A stretch of 43,908 nucleotides of DNA, taken from a virus. Below, piece by piece: positions 21,063 through 29,971 of this stretch. The stretch's first letter is position 1, and each line of letters starts with the position of its first letter. The notes beneath the pieces are model-generated. The model was not told where the DNA came from. It was given only the letters and a program-made list of their open reading frames with translations, and did no database searches. Made by a program: the position numbers and the translations under genes. The stretch lies in the IMG/VR virus record IMGVR_UViG_3300024961_000001, positions 1 through 43,908 of that record, one strand, 5' to 3'.

Positions 21063-21071
21063 GGTGCGTTT
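21061..21071. repeat. Intergenic AGGGTGCGTTT motif, copy 1
   Basis: AGGGTGCGTTT overlapping the terminase stop codon, 52 bases before the next gene. The same string recurs at late-gene borders at 23918-23927 (as GGGTGCGTTT, preceded by AG) and 40114-40124, and once in a coding region at 30241-30251. Confidence 0.6.
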
Positions 21072-21122
21072 GCATTTCTAATCAAGTCATAAAATCCATA
21101 CATAACATCAAAGGAGTTTTGT

Positions 21123-21344
21123 ATGTGTGGATTAGGAAAAAGCCCAAAGATACCGCCACCAGCGGCAGTAGTGCCACCACCTCAAGCAGAGAAAGCACCA
21201 GAGCAGGAAACGTTTAAACGTAAGAATGTAGCCAACTCTAAAACAGCAGGTGGCGCAGGTAACTCAGGCACTATTTTAACTGGCTCAGGCGGTGAAATGG
21301 TGCCACAAGGCCAACTAGGTTCTAGCACGTTACTTGGCGGCTAA
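21123..21344 (+). CDS. Small pre-portal structural protein, function unknown
   Basis: A 73-residue proline-, alanine- and glycine-rich protein (MCGLGKSPKIPPPAAVVPPPQAE ... GNSGTILTGSG). Similar short, disordered proteins stand before the portal in podoviruses of this kind and may be head or ejection proteins. AAAGGAG precedes the ATG. Confidence 0.55.
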   Translation: MCGLGKSPKIPPPAAVVPPPQAEKAPEQETFKRKNVANSKTAGGAGNSGTILTGSGGEMVPQGQLGSSTLLGG

Positions 21345-21346
21345 TC

Positions 21347-21922
21347 ATGGCTTATAAGTGGGATAAGGATGGGATTATCACTCTTGATGCTTTGCCAGGT
21401 GGCGCAAAGGTTGACGTTAACCAATATCAAGGGTTAATGGGGCAGTTTCAAGAAAACCAAAAGCAACGCATGAGCAACTACATGTACTCATCAGCGGCAC
21501 CTGATGTGCGCCTATCCGATTCAATCAGCAAGTTCGTTTATAAAAATGGCAAGGTTCAAGGCTTTATCCCAGAAATAGAACGCAAGAAAGTTGGCTATTC
21601 CAACGAGTATGAAGATGTTGTTGCTAGGGATGGCGGCGTTGTAAATCAGCCAGGTGCTGAGCGAGGTTATTACATCGATGTTGGTGGCTTTGTGTTTGAT
21701 GAAGCCAGCAAGTCTGGTGATGTAGTTGATGGCTCAGAGGTTGTTTTCAGTATGGATCAAGGCTCACCACTAGCAGAGTTTCGTAATGGTTCACGAACAG
21801 AAGGCTATATGCGCCTAGCCACACAACAAGCAAAAACAGCAGACAGCCTAAGACTAGGCAATCAATCTGGCACAGCTTCAGCAAGTATTCGCCAAAATGC
21901 ACAAAGAAGGACATTGCTATAA
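21347..21922 (+). CDS. Phage head-region protein, function unknown
   Basis: A 191-residue protein with a Tyr/Gly/Asp-rich middle (QGFIPEIERKKVGYSNEYEDVVARDGGVV) and a basic helical end (ASIRQNAQRRTLL). It lies between the small protein and the portal, and its stop TAA overlaps the portal ATG (TAATG). No family was recognised. Confidence 0.5.
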   Translation: MAYKWDKDGIITLDALPGGAKVDVNQYQGLMGQFQENQKQRMSNYMYSSAAPDVRLSDSISKFVYKNGKVQGFIPEIERKKVGYSNEYEDVVARDGGVVNQPGAERGYYIDVGGFVFDEASKSGDVVDGSEVVFSMDQGSPLAEFRNGSRTEGYMRLATQQAKTADSLRLGNQSGTASASIRQNAQRRTLL

Positions 21923-23595
21923 TGGAAGAAAATAAAAGAGAGCGATACCTCAAGCGCAAGCAGGCTTTGTGGAATGAGCGAAGCAGTTACTTAACCCATT
22001 GGCGCGAGATTAGCGATCACATCATGCCTCGCACTGGCCGATTCTTTGAATCAGACCGTAACAATGGTAAGAAGAAACACAACAACATCATCAACTCAAA
22101 AGCGACACGTGCATTAAACACGTTAGCTTCAGGCATGATGGCAGGCATGACTTCACCAGCTAGGCCGTGGTTTAGATTGGCCACGCCTGATACTGACTTA
22201 ATGGAGTTTGAACCTGTTCGCACTTGGCTTGATAAGACTTCAAAAATCATGCGTGAGATATTCGCACGTTCAAATACCTATAACTCATTGCATCAAATGT
22301 ACCTTGAGCTTGGCGCTTACGGTACGGCCTTTAGCTTTGTTGCCCCTAACTTTGATGATGTATTGCGCCATTTCCCGATGACGGTAGGCGAGTATGCATT
22401 GGCGATTGATTCAAACCAGCAAGTGAAAACGGTTTATCGTGAGCTGCCGATGACTGTTAGCCAAGTGATTCAGGAATTTGGCAAAGAGAATGTCAGTGCC
22501 AGTGTGATTAATAAATATGATGCAGGCAATTTAGATCAATGGTTGACGGTCATTCATGTGGTTGAACCACGCTATGATCGTGAGTACGGCAAAAAAGATG
22601 CAAAGAACAAAGCATTCAAGTCTATCTATTTTGAAGCAGCGGCAGATGGAGGCAAGGTGCTGCGTGAATCAGGATTTGATGAATTCCCAGGCTTAGCACC
22701 ACGCTGGATGGTATTGCAAGGTGATGTGTATGGCAGTTCACCAGGCATGGAAGCGTTAGGCGATGTGAAGTCATTACAGCATAAAGAGCTTCGTAATGCG
22801 CAATGCATTGACTATCAAACAAAACCACCGATTCAAGTGCCTATCAACATGAAGGGGCAAGAGGTGAATAGCTTGCCTGGCGGTGTTGCTTACTACGACA
22901 GCAGTACTCAGAACAGTGGTATTAAAACTCAGTTTGAAGTCAATCTAAATCAGCAATATTTGATGATGGACATAGACCGTACTGAGCGCAGAATAGATCA
23001 AGCGTTCTATGCAGACTTATTCATGATGCTTGCCAATGACAATCGTTCAGGGATTACCGCAACCGAAGTAGCAGAGCGCCATGAAGAGAAGATGCTAATG
23101 CTTGGGCCGGTATTAGAGCGTTTGCATAATGAAATGCTTAATCCACTCATTGATATAACGTTTGCCAGAATGGTACAAGCAGGCATATTGCCACCTGCGC
23201 CACCAGAGCTATCAGGCCAAAACTTGCAAGTTGACTTTGTTTCTACATTGGCACAGGCTCAGCAATTAGTCGGCTTAGGTTCGCTTGACCGCTACGCAAT
23301 GACAATAGGCTCAATTGCGCAAATGAAACCAGATGTGCTTGATAAGTTTGATGCTGACCAGTTTGCCGATGTGTATGCACAGCGATTAGGTGTTGATCCA
23401 AGCGTATTGGTTGCCGATGATAAGGTGGCAATCATTCGCAAGAGCAGGCAAGAGCAAATGGCGCAACAGCAACAAATGGCAATGATGCAACCGATGGCTG
23501 ATGCTGCCGCAAAGATTGGAAGCATTGAAACTGAAGCAGGTAACAGCAACGCTTTAGCAGATGTCATGCAAGGCCTTACTGGCTATACAACATAA
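21922..23595 (+). CDS. Portal (head-to-tail connector) protein
   Basis: A 557-residue protein of the podovirus connector family: WREISDHIMPRTGRFF, ALNTLASGMMAGMTSPARPWFRL and a Gln/Met-rich C-terminus (QEQMAQQQQMAMMQPMAD). It should form the dodecameric ring that takes DNA in and holds the tail. Start TAATG couples it to the previous gene. Confidence 0.92.
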   Translation: MEENKRERYLKRKQALWNERSSYLTHWREISDHIMPRTGRFFESDRNNGKKKHNNIINSKATRALNTLASGMMAGMTSPARPWFRLATPDTDLMEFEPVRTWLDKTSKIMREIFARSNTYNSLHQMYLELGAYGTAFSFVAPNFDDVLRHFPMTVGEYALAIDSNQQVKTVYRELPMTVSQVIQEFGKENVSASVINKYDAGNLDQWLTVIHVVEPRYDREYGKKDAKNKAFKSIYFEAAADGGKVLRESGFDEFPGLAPRWMVLQGDVYGSSPGMEALGDVKSLQHKELRNAQCIDYQTKPPIQVPINMKGQEVNSLPGGVAYYDSSTQNSGIKTQFEVNLNQQYLMMDIDRTERRIDQAFYADLFMMLANDNRSGITATEVAERHEEKMLMLGPVLERLHNEMLNPLIDITFARMVQAGILPPAPPELSGQNLQVDFVSTLAQAQQLVGLGSLDRYAMTIGSIAQMKPDVLDKFDADQFADVYAQRLGVDPSVLVADDKVAIIRKSRQEQMAQQQQMAMMQPMADAAAKIGSIETEAGNSNALADVMQGLTGYTT

Positions 23596-23609
23596 CTAGG
23601 AGTAATAAA

Positions 23610-23864
23610 ATGTCTTTATCAACTAATTTAACAGCGACAGGTGACATTTCTACTGTTCACTCTGATCTGATTGGGTTTTATGTGAATAGCACAACATCAG
23701 GCACGATTGTTTTAAAAAGTGGCGGTGCAAGTGGCACAGCACTAGGTGGCACAATCACGCCAGCAGTAGGCTTTCATCAATTTCCTGCCAATGGTGTTAA
23801 TGGTTTGCATGCCACTATCGGCGGCACATTAAACGTTACATTCTTTTATCGAAAACTCGTCTAG
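23610..23864 (+). CDS. Small beta-rich structural protein
   Basis: An 84-residue Gly/Thr/Ser-rich protein (LSTNLTATGDISTVHSDLIGFYVNSTTSGTIVLKSGG...), most likely a beta-sandwich surface protein of head or tail. It follows the portal with TAGGAG upstream and is closed by a good terminator, so it ends the first head transcript. Confidence 0.55.
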   Translation: MSLSTNLTATGDISTVHSDLIGFYVNSTTSGTIVLKSGGASGTALGGTITPAVGFHQFPANGVNGLHATIGGTLNVTFFYRKLV

Positions 23865-23883
23865 TACAAGTTAGATTAAATCA

Positions 23884-23907
23884 AGCTCACTTCGGTGGGC
23901 TTTTTTT
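23884..23907 (+). terminator. Rho-independent terminator after the portal block
   Basis: Stem AGCTCAC (23884-23890) / GTGGGCT (23895-23901), one G-T pair, around a UUCG loop, then a run of T (23901-23907). It separates the terminase-portal block from the Bbp19-scaffold-capsid block, so the latter needs its own promoter or read-through. Confidence 0.85.
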
Positions 23908-23917
23908 ACGTCTATAG

Positions 23918-23927
23918 GGGTGCGTTT
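23918..23927. repeat. Intergenic GGGTGCGTTT motif, copy 2
   Basis: GGGTGCGTTT in TATAGGGGTGCGTTTACC, ten bases after the terminator T-run and 30 before the Bbp19-like ATG. It is a border copy of the AGGGTGCGTTT motif (see 21061 and 40114). Confidence 0.55.
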
Positions 23928-23957
23928 ACCTTTTTTTATTGGCTTTATTCTTTAGTC

Positions 23958-24266
23958 ATGAGCAAGCAAGACTACGACCCATTAAGCGCTGACATATCCA
24001 CTGATACCAGCAAAGAGCAAAAGAACAAGCGTGCAAAAGAGCTTGAAGATTTGCGTTTTGTATTGAGCGATCAGAGAGGTCGCAGAGTGATTAACAGGCT
24101 GCTTGCTAAAACAGGCGTATATCGCAACCCATTCACTGGCAACAGTGAAACGTATTTTCGGTGCGGTGAAATGAATGTTGGGCAATACGTGATTGCAGAA
24201 GTGCAAGCGGTATCACCTGACAGCTACGCTAATTTACTAAAGGAGTTTAAAGAAGATGGCAACTGA
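23958..24266 (+). CDS. Bbp19-like phage structural protein
   Basis: A 102-residue protein from ATG 23958. KELEDLRFVLSDQRGRRVINRLLAKTGVYRNPFTGNSETYFRCGEMNVGQYVIAEVQAVSPDSYANLLKE matches the Bbp19 family first described in Bordetella phage BPP-1 and common in podoviruses of this type. Its exact role in the particle is unknown. The final bases overlap the scaffold gene. Confidence 0.75.
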   Translation: MSKQDYDPLSADISTDTSKEQKNKRAKELEDLRFVLSDQRGRRVINRLLAKTGVYRNPFTGNSETYFRCGEMNVGQYVIAEVQAVSPDSYANLLKEFKEDGN

Positions 24267-24873
24267 AGATACAGCAACAGCTCAGGGTGACACCAACGCT
24301 GAAGCTAGTGCAGACGCTACAACCTTGCAGGCCACAGAAGCACAAGCCGAAACATCCACTGCAACTACCGACACGCAGGAAGATGGTTCAAAGAGTGAAG
24401 ATTCAACGGCTGAGAACCAGCCAAATGATGTTGATTACGACTTCACTTTACCTGAGGGCTTTACCGCAAATGAGGAACTGGCTGGTGAATTAAAGGCACT
24501 TGCGAAAGAGAACGGTTTAAGCAAAGACGCTGCGCAGAAATTCGCTGATTTGGGCGTGAAGATGCAACAGCAACAAGCAGACCAATGGCAGACGCAAGTA
24601 GATCAATGGGCAGAGGATGTGAAAGCAGATAAAGAGTTAGGCGGTGAAAAGTTTGATGAAAACATTGCACTGGCTAAACAGGCGCTTGACAAGTTTGGCG
24701 GTCAAGACTTGAAAGATTTACTGCAATCAACAGGCTTTGGAAACCACCCTGCGATCGTGAAAGCTTTTTACAACATTGGTAAGTCGGTAAGTAATGACGC
24801 GCTTGTGATTAGCAATGGTACTGCAAAAGATACCAAATCTACCGCAAGCATTATGTTCCCAAATATGAATTAA
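24256..24873 (+). CDS. Scaffolding protein
   Basis: A 205-residue protein. A disordered, Thr/Ala/Glu-rich head (residues 1-55) leads to YDFTLPEGFTANEELAGELKALAKENGLSKDAAQKFADLGVKM, a long helical acidic part and an end like STGFGNHPAIVKAFYNIGKSVSNDAL. This plan is that of scaffold proteins directly upstream of the major capsid gene in this phage group. It should guide capsid assembly and then leave the head. Confidence 0.8.
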   Translation: MATEDTATAQGDTNAEASADATTLQATEAQAETSTATTDTQEDGSKSEDSTAENQPNDVDYDFTLPEGFTANEELAGELKALAKENGLSKDAAQKFADLGVKMQQQQADQWQTQVDQWAEDVKADKELGGEKFDENIALAKQALDKFGGQDLKDLLQSTGFGNHPAIVKAFYNIGKSVSNDALVISNGTAKDTKSTASIMFPNMN

Positions 24874-24888
24874 AGAGAGGTAATAATC

Positions 24889-25884
24889 ATGGCTGCATTA
24901 AGCACAATTCACCCTACGCTTCTTGATGTTGCAAAGCGTCTTGATCCTGATGACAAAATTGCAAAAATCGTAGAAATTTTAAACGAACAAAACCCTATCA
25001 TTGAAGATATGGTTTGGCTAGAAGGCAACTTGGCTACTGGTCATCGCACCACTGTTCGTACTGGTTTGCCTGAGCCTACATGGCGCAAACTGTACGGTGG
25101 TGTTCAACCAACTAAATCACGTACAGCGCAAATTACTGATTCTTGCGGTATGTTGGAAGCTTACGCTGAAGTTGACAAAGCATTAGCTGATTTGAACGGC
25201 AATACAGCGGCGTTCCGTATGTCAGAAGATTTGGCACACATTGAAGGTATGAACCAAGAGTTTGCATCTACCTTGTTCTACGGTACTGCTGATGCCCCTG
25301 AAGAGTTTATTGGCTTCGCACCGCGCTTCAATGACCAATCTGCGGCAAACGGTGAAAACATCATCACATCTGCTGATACACCAGACGGTACAGACAACTC
25401 AAGCATTTGGCTAATCGGTTGGGGCGCTAATACCGTTCACGGCATCTATCCTAAAGGCTCAAAAGGTGGATTGCAAATGACTGATAAAGGTCAAGTCACC
25501 ATTGAAAACGTGGATGGTTCTGGCGGTCGCATGGAAGCATACCGTTCGCACTATCGTTGGGATTGCGGCTTATCAGTGCGTGACTGGCGTTATGTAGTGC
25601 GTATCAACTATGACGCAGAAGACTTAACCAAAAACGCAAGTGCTGGCCCTGATTTAATTGATTTGCTTTCACAAGCAACTGAGTTAATTCCATCACTATC
25701 ATCATGCCGCCCAGTGTTCTACGGCAACCGTAAAGCATTGAGCTTCTTGAAGCGCCAAATCGCAAACAAAGTGGCTGCCTCTACTTTGACTATGGAAACA
25801 GTAGGCGGTAAGCATGTAACTATGTTTGAGGGCGTTCCGTTTAAACGAGTTGATGCGATCACTAACGCTGAATCAGGCATTTAA
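24889..25884 (+). CDS. Major capsid protein
   Basis: A 331-residue protein: LLDVAKRLDPDDKIAKIVEILNEQNPIIEDMVWLEGNLATGHRTTVRTGLPEPTWRKLYGG and VRINYDAEDLTKNASAGPDLIDLL are typical of the BPP-1-like major capsid family. A good AGAGAGGTAATAATC site precedes it. It lies between scaffold and cement protein genes and is one of the most strongly recognised genes here. Confidence 0.88.
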   Translation: MAALSTIHPTLLDVAKRLDPDDKIAKIVEILNEQNPIIEDMVWLEGNLATGHRTTVRTGLPEPTWRKLYGGVQPTKSRTAQITDSCGMLEAYAEVDKALADLNGNTAAFRMSEDLAHIEGMNQEFASTLFYGTADAPEEFIGFAPRFNDQSAANGENIITSADTPDGTDNSSIWLIGWGANTVHGIYPKGSKGGLQMTDKGQVTIENVDGSGGRMEAYRSHYRWDCGLSVRDWRYVVRINYDAEDLTKNASAGPDLIDLLSQATELIPSLSSCRPVFYGNRKALSFLKRQIANKVAASTLTMETVGGKHVTMFEGVPFKRVDAITNAESGI

Positions 25885-25899
25885 TTTAAGGGGAATAAC

Positions 25900-26367
25900 A
25901 TGATTTTAGACAAACGTACAGAATTTGCAGATGCAGTCGCTTTAAACACTGGCGCTGCTGGCACTTATCTGATTGGTAGCCAAATTGACATTAGTGAAGC
26001 GCGTGATATTGGCAACGGTTCACCGCTTTATCTAGTGGCAACAGTGGCAACAGGTATTGAAGTGGCGGCATCAACAGGCACAGTAGCATTCAAACTGGCT
26101 TCTGATGATTCAGCGGCAATCAGCACAACTACTTCAACCGTGCATTTCACTTCACCTGAGTTTGCGACAAGCACAACAAGCGACACGACAACTTTAGCGG
26201 CTGGCACAGTGTTGTTTGCAGTTGCTTTACCAATTGAAGGTAATGCTTACGAGCGTTATTTGGGCATCTTGCAAGTAACAGGCACAACAGCTATTTCAGC
26301 AGGTGCAATTAATGCGTTCCTAACCACTGATGTTCAAAAGTGGAAAGCTTACGCTGACGCGATTTAA
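25900..26367 (+). CDS. Bbp16-like capsid cement protein
   Basis: A 155-residue protein (FADAVALNTGAAGTYLIGSQIDI..., NAYERYLGILQVTGTTAISAGAINAFLTTDV) of the Bbp16 family, which decorates and stabilises the capsid of BPP-1-type phages. Thr/Ala-rich and beta-type. AAGGGGAATAAC precedes the ATG. Confidence 0.78.
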   Translation: MILDKRTEFADAVALNTGAAGTYLIGSQIDISEARDIGNGSPLYLVATVATGIEVAASTGTVAFKLASDDSAAISTTTSTVHFTSPEFATSTTSDTTTLAAGTVLFAVALPIEGNAYERYLGILQVTGTTAISAGAINAFLTTDVQKWKAYADAI

Positions 26368-26378
26368 GGGGATTGAAC

Positions 26379-26669
26379 ATGCCTAAAAAAGTAGAAGCAT
26401 TAGCAAATGGGTTTTGTGATGGCAAACGTAGACGCAAAGGCGATGTATTTGCAATCGCTGATAACGTCAAAGTCGGCAAGTGGATGAAGGTACTAAAAGA
26501 TGTGCCTTCAGAAGCCTCACAGCAAGCTGATAACGGTGAAAAAGATGCATTGATCGAGAAAGCGAAAGCTTTGGGTATCGCTGCAACTAAGAACTGGGGG
26601 GTTGATAAGCTAAATGGTTCTATTGCGGAAGCAGAAGCGGCATTGGCAGAAGCCTCACAGCAAGCGTAA
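26379..26669 (+). CDS. Head protein with C-terminal LEM/HeH-like helices
   Basis: A 96-residue protein from ATG 26379, with AAGGGGATTGAAC upstream (a TTG at 26373 is also in frame). The N-terminus reads PKKVEALANGFCDGKRRRKGDVFAI; the end has IEKAKALGIAATKNWGVDKLNGSIAEAE, a helix-extended-loop-helix (HeH/LEM-type) pattern. Similar small proteins sit next to the capsid genes of podoviruses; role unknown. Confidence 0.6.
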   Translation: MPKKVEALANGFCDGKRRRKGDVFAIADNVKVGKWMKVLKDVPSEASQQADNGEKDALIEKAKALGIAATKNWGVDKLNGSIAEAEAALAEASQQA

Positions 26670-26677
26670 TAACCGTG

Positions 26678-26745
26678 AGAAGGGCTTTCATTAGCCCTTC
26701 TTACAAGGTGATTTTAAAAGAGATTGCCTTGTAAGAATTATCACC
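26678..26745 (+). promoter_or_regulatory. Overlapping and competing hairpins in the capsid-tail gap
   Basis: A perfect 9-base stem AGAAGGGCT (26678-26686) / AGCCCTTCT (26693-26701) with a 6-base loop lies 8 bases after the head gene. Another 9-base stem CTTACAAGG (26700-26708) / CCTTGTAAG (26727-26735) shares two bases with it. A third, GGTGAT (26707-26712) / ATCACC (26740-26745), overlaps the second. No strong T-run follows. This may process or stabilise capsid mRNA, or attenuate the tail genes. Confidence 0.6.
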
Positions 26746-26760
26746 AGAGAGGGATTTTCA

Positions 26761-27009
26761 ATGAACATCAATTATATCAATGGCGTTGTAGTCGGTTACT
26801 TTCTAGTGAATTGGGCACTGGTATTAAACCTATTGGCAAGCAATAAAGTAGGTGTTGTATTGGCAGTGATTAGCATGGCATCGGCTTACTTTCTTGAATC
26901 AATACGATGTGGCACTGATGAAGAATTATCGTCATTGGCCAATAAGATTCTTGGCGCAGTGATGATGATTAGCGTGTTTTTATCCTATGTTTCTTGGCTT
27001 AGCGTTTAG
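26761..27009 (+). CDS. Small membrane protein in the virion operon
   Basis: An 82-residue protein with about three membrane segments (VVVGYFLVNWALVLNLLA, VGVVLAVISMASAYFL, ILGAVMMISVFLSYVSW). It stands alone between head and tail genes behind a structured gap, as a moron might. GAGAGGGATTTTCA precedes the ATG. It could be a second holin-like protein or a superinfection-exclusion protein; nothing decides this. Confidence 0.5.
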   Translation: MNINYINGVVVGYFLVNWALVLNLLASNKVGVVLAVISMASAYFLESIRCGTDEELSSLANKILGAVMMISVFLSYVSWLSV

Positions 27010-27017
27010 GGGCAATC

Positions 27018-27686
27018 ATGGCTTCAGTCGTTGACATTGTAAATCTTGCACTAGCTAGGCTTGGCGATTCTGCCACAGTCACCAGTATAGACCCACCAGA
27101 AGGCTCAGCACAGGCAGAGCAAGCCAAACGCTTTTATCCGATTGCGCGTGATAACTTGCTTGAATTGCATGCTTGGAACTTTGCCACTAAACGTATTAGC
27201 TTGGCAGCAACCAGTGATGTAGCCCCTGATGCATGGGCATTCACCTATGCAGTGCCATCAAACTACATTCGTGCGCTTGCCGTTTATCCAGAGCAAACCA
27301 ATAGCGAAGCAGATCAGCAACCATTCATCATTGAAACAAATGAGCTTGGTCAGTTGGTTTTATACACCAATGTCGAGAATGCTACGCTCAAATACATTTC
27401 ATTGATTACCGATACCACTAAATTCACACCGCTGTTTATCAATACGCTTTCATTTATGTTGGCAAGCTTTTTGGCAGGCTCGCTGATTAAAGGCGATACA
27501 GGCATGAAGATTGCCGATGCCATGTATAACAAGGCCATGCAGATGCTTAATGTTTCGGCTGGCAAAGATGCGTCAGCACGCAACTACGATGCACAAAGAA
27601 CGCATGTGCCTGGTTGGGTTCAAGACTATGGCGTATCAGATCAGCGCAGTATTTATGAAGCTGATGGTCGCATTCTCAGGGGTTAG
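27018..27686 (+). CDS. Tail tubular protein A-like (T7 gp11 type)
   Basis: A 222-residue protein: VVDIVNLALARLGDSATVTSI, QAKRFYPIARDNLLELHAWNFATKRI, and a C-terminal part (DASARNYDAQRTHVPGWVQDYG) typical of podovirus gatekeeper/adaptor proteins. It should sit under the portal and start the tail tube. The B gene follows two bases after its stop. Confidence 0.85.
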   Translation: MASVVDIVNLALARLGDSATVTSIDPPEGSAQAEQAKRFYPIARDNLLELHAWNFATKRISLAATSDVAPDAWAFTYAVPSNYIRALAVYPEQTNSEADQQPFIIETNELGQLVLYTNVENATLKYISLITDTTKFTPLFINTLSFMLASFLAGSLIKGDTGMKIADAMYNKAMQMLNVSAGKDASARNYDAQRTHVPGWVQDYGVSDQRSIYEADGRILRG

Positions 27687-27688
27687 TA

Positions 27689-29971
27689 ATGCCATCAACC
27701 AAAACCATCCAGCGTAGCTTCGTAGGCGGCGAAATAGCGCCTGAATTATTTGGTCGTATTGACTTAGATAAGTATCAATCAGGCTTAGCAGAGTGTTTAA
27801 ACTTTGTGATATTACCGCATGGACCAGCACAGAATCGTGCAGGTTTTAGCTACATTCTGCAAACCAAGTTTCAGGATAAGAAAGCCAATCTTATTGAGTT
27901 TGCCTTCAGTACAGAGCAAACCTACATATTAGAGTTTGGCGATCAGTATATTCGTTTTCATACTAATGGCGGTACGCTACTTAAAACTGGTCTGAATATC
28001 AGTGCAATTACGCAAGCAACCGAAGGCGTGTTGACCTATTCAGGCACCGATCCTGCTAACGGCACATGGTTTTATTTGTCTGGTATTACTGGCATGGTTG
28101 AATTGAATGGTCGCTATGTGGTGGTTTCTGATGTAGATGCAGGCGCAAACACCTTTAAGCTTAAAGACTTGCGTGGTAATTACATTGATACCACTGGCAT
28201 GACTGCCTATGTATCAGGCGGCACGATTGCTGAGGTGTATGAGATAGCGTCACCTTACCTTGAAGCTGACTTGTTCAATATTCATTACGTGCAATCCGCT
28301 GATACTTTAACTTTAGTGCATCCTAGCTATCCACCTGCTGAGTTGGATAGAACTACATCAACCACATTCACCTTAACAAACATTAGCTTTATTCCTAGCA
28401 TTAGCGCACCAACTGGCGTAACAGCAACAGCGACAACAGGCACAGGTAGCGTGGTTTATAACTACGTGGTAACGGCTATCTCAGACGAGGCGCTAGAAGA
28501 ATCGGTGGCATCAACTGCTGATGATATAACCAATAACCTTGCAACAGCAGGCAATAAAAATACAATCACATGGACTGCGGTCACTGGTGCGATTCGATAC
28601 AACGTTTACAAAGAGAAGAATGGTCTATTTGGATATATTGGTCAAGCTTCTGGCACGGCGTTTGTAGATGATAATATCATTGCTGATGTAACACGCACAC
28701 CACCTGAAGCTGAAAATCCATTTAGCGGTGCAAATGATTACCCTGGCGCAGTATCTTACTTTGAACAACGCAGATGTTTTGGCGGCACGAATAACAAACC
28801 ACAAAATCTATGGATGACACGTTCAGCCACAGAATCAAACCTTAACTACTCCATCCCTACACAAGACGATGATGCGATTTCACTGAGAATTGTTTCACGA
28901 GAAGTGCAGCGTATTAGAAATATCGTGCCGTTAACTGAGTTGCTTATTCTCACCAGTGGCGGTGAATGGAAGATTAGCACGCAAAACAGTGATGTGTTAA
29001 CGCCATCATCTGTGACGGTCAGGCCACAGTCTTACAACGGTTGTACTGATGTGCAGCCAGTGGTCGTGAATAACAGTGGTATTTATGTGCGTGCTCAGTC
29101 AGGCCGCTTGCATGATTTGGCTTATAACTTTGAAGTGAGTGGCTTCAAATCAAATGATTTATCACTGATTGCACCACATTTGTTTGATGGCTTTACCATT
29201 GTTGATATGTGTCTAACAAGAACGCCTGTGCCAGTGGTGTGGGTGATTCGTAATGACGGCAAGTTACTTGGCATTACTTACATGCCAGAGCAAAAAGTGT
29301 TTGCATGGCATCAGCATGAAACCGATGGCTTGTTTGAATCGATTGCTGCCGTCAATGAATCTGGCCGTGATGTTCTGTATGTGACTGTTAAGCGAACCGT
29401 AGATGATGAAGTGGTGCGCTATATTGAGCGCTTATCGGACCGACTAATAGATACGCTTGAAGAAAGCTTTATCGTTGATTCAGGGCTGACATATAGCGGC
29501 ACAGCGGCTACGGTGATTAAAGGATTACATCATCTTGAAGGTAAAACCGTAGTGGCGTTATCAAATGGTGCGGTAGTTAAAGATTTAACGGTAGAGAATG
29601 GTCAAATCACCTTGCCACAATCAGCCACATTGGTCCATGTTGGCCTGCCTATCACCTCACGCATTAAAACATTACCGGTAAGCTTTGAAGGTCCTGCGCT
29701 TGGTCAAGGCGTGTTGAAGAACATCAATGAAACTACATTGCGAGTTTATCGCACCAGTGGCGTGATGGTTGGTTATGACACTAACAATCTAGTGCAATTC
29801 AAACAAAGAACGATTGAGCCTTATGGTTCACCGCCAAACTGGATCACCGATGAAATTGATATTGCTATCAAGCCTGATTGGAATAGTAGCGGCCAAGTAG
29901 TGATTCAGCAAACAGACCCTTTGCCAGTGACGGTATTGAGCATGGTGATGGAAGTGGCGCTAGGTGGGTAA
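27689..29971 (+). CDS. Tail tubular protein B-like (T7 gp12 type nozzle)
   Basis: A 760-residue protein starting KTIQRSFVGGEIAPELFGRIDLDKYQSGLAECLNFVILPHGPAQNRAGF, a well-known start of gp12-like nozzle proteins in BPP-1-type podoviruses. It should make the tail nozzle below protein A. A fibronectin-like segment (GVTATATTGTGSVVYNYVV...NTITWTAVTGAIRYNVYK) is inserted at about residues 235-320. Confidence 0.88.
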   Translation: MPSTKTIQRSFVGGEIAPELFGRIDLDKYQSGLAECLNFVILPHGPAQNRAGFSYILQTKFQDKKANLIEFAFSTEQTYILEFGDQYIRFHTNGGTLLKTGLNISAITQATEGVLTYSGTDPANGTWFYLSGITGMVELNGRYVVVSDVDAGANTFKLKDLRGNYIDTTGMTAYVSGGTIAEVYEIASPYLEADLFNIHYVQSADTLTLVHPSYPPAELDRTTSTTFTLTNISFIPSISAPTGVTATATTGTGSVVYNYVVTAISDEALEESVASTADDITNNLATAGNKNTITWTAVTGAIRYNVYKEKNGLFGYIGQASGTAFVDDNIIADVTRTPPEAENPFSGANDYPGAVSYFEQRRCFGGTNNKPQNLWMTRSATESNLNYSIPTQDDDAISLRIVSREVQRIRNIVPLTELLILTSGGEWKISTQNSDVLTPSSVTVRPQSYNGCTDVQPVVVNNSGIYVRAQSGRLHDLAYNFEVSGFKSNDLSLIAPHLFDGFTIVDMCLTRTPVPVVWVIRNDGKLLGITYMPEQKVFAWHQHETDGLFESIAAVNESGRDVLYVTVKRTVDDEVVRYIERLSDRLIDTLEESFIVDSGLTYSGTAATVIKGLHHLEGKTVVALSNGAVVKDLTVENGQITLPQSATLVHVGLPITSRIKTLPVSFEGPALGQGVLKNINETTLRVYRTSGVMVGYDTNNLVQFKQRTIEPYGSPPNWITDEIDIAIKPDWNSSGQVVIQQTDPLPVTVLSMVMEVALGG

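Noticed and set aside
23911-23927. TCTATAGGGGTGCG as a T7-type promoter
   Set aside because: No phage RNA polymerase gene is present, and only the short TATAGG part resembles the T7 promoter.
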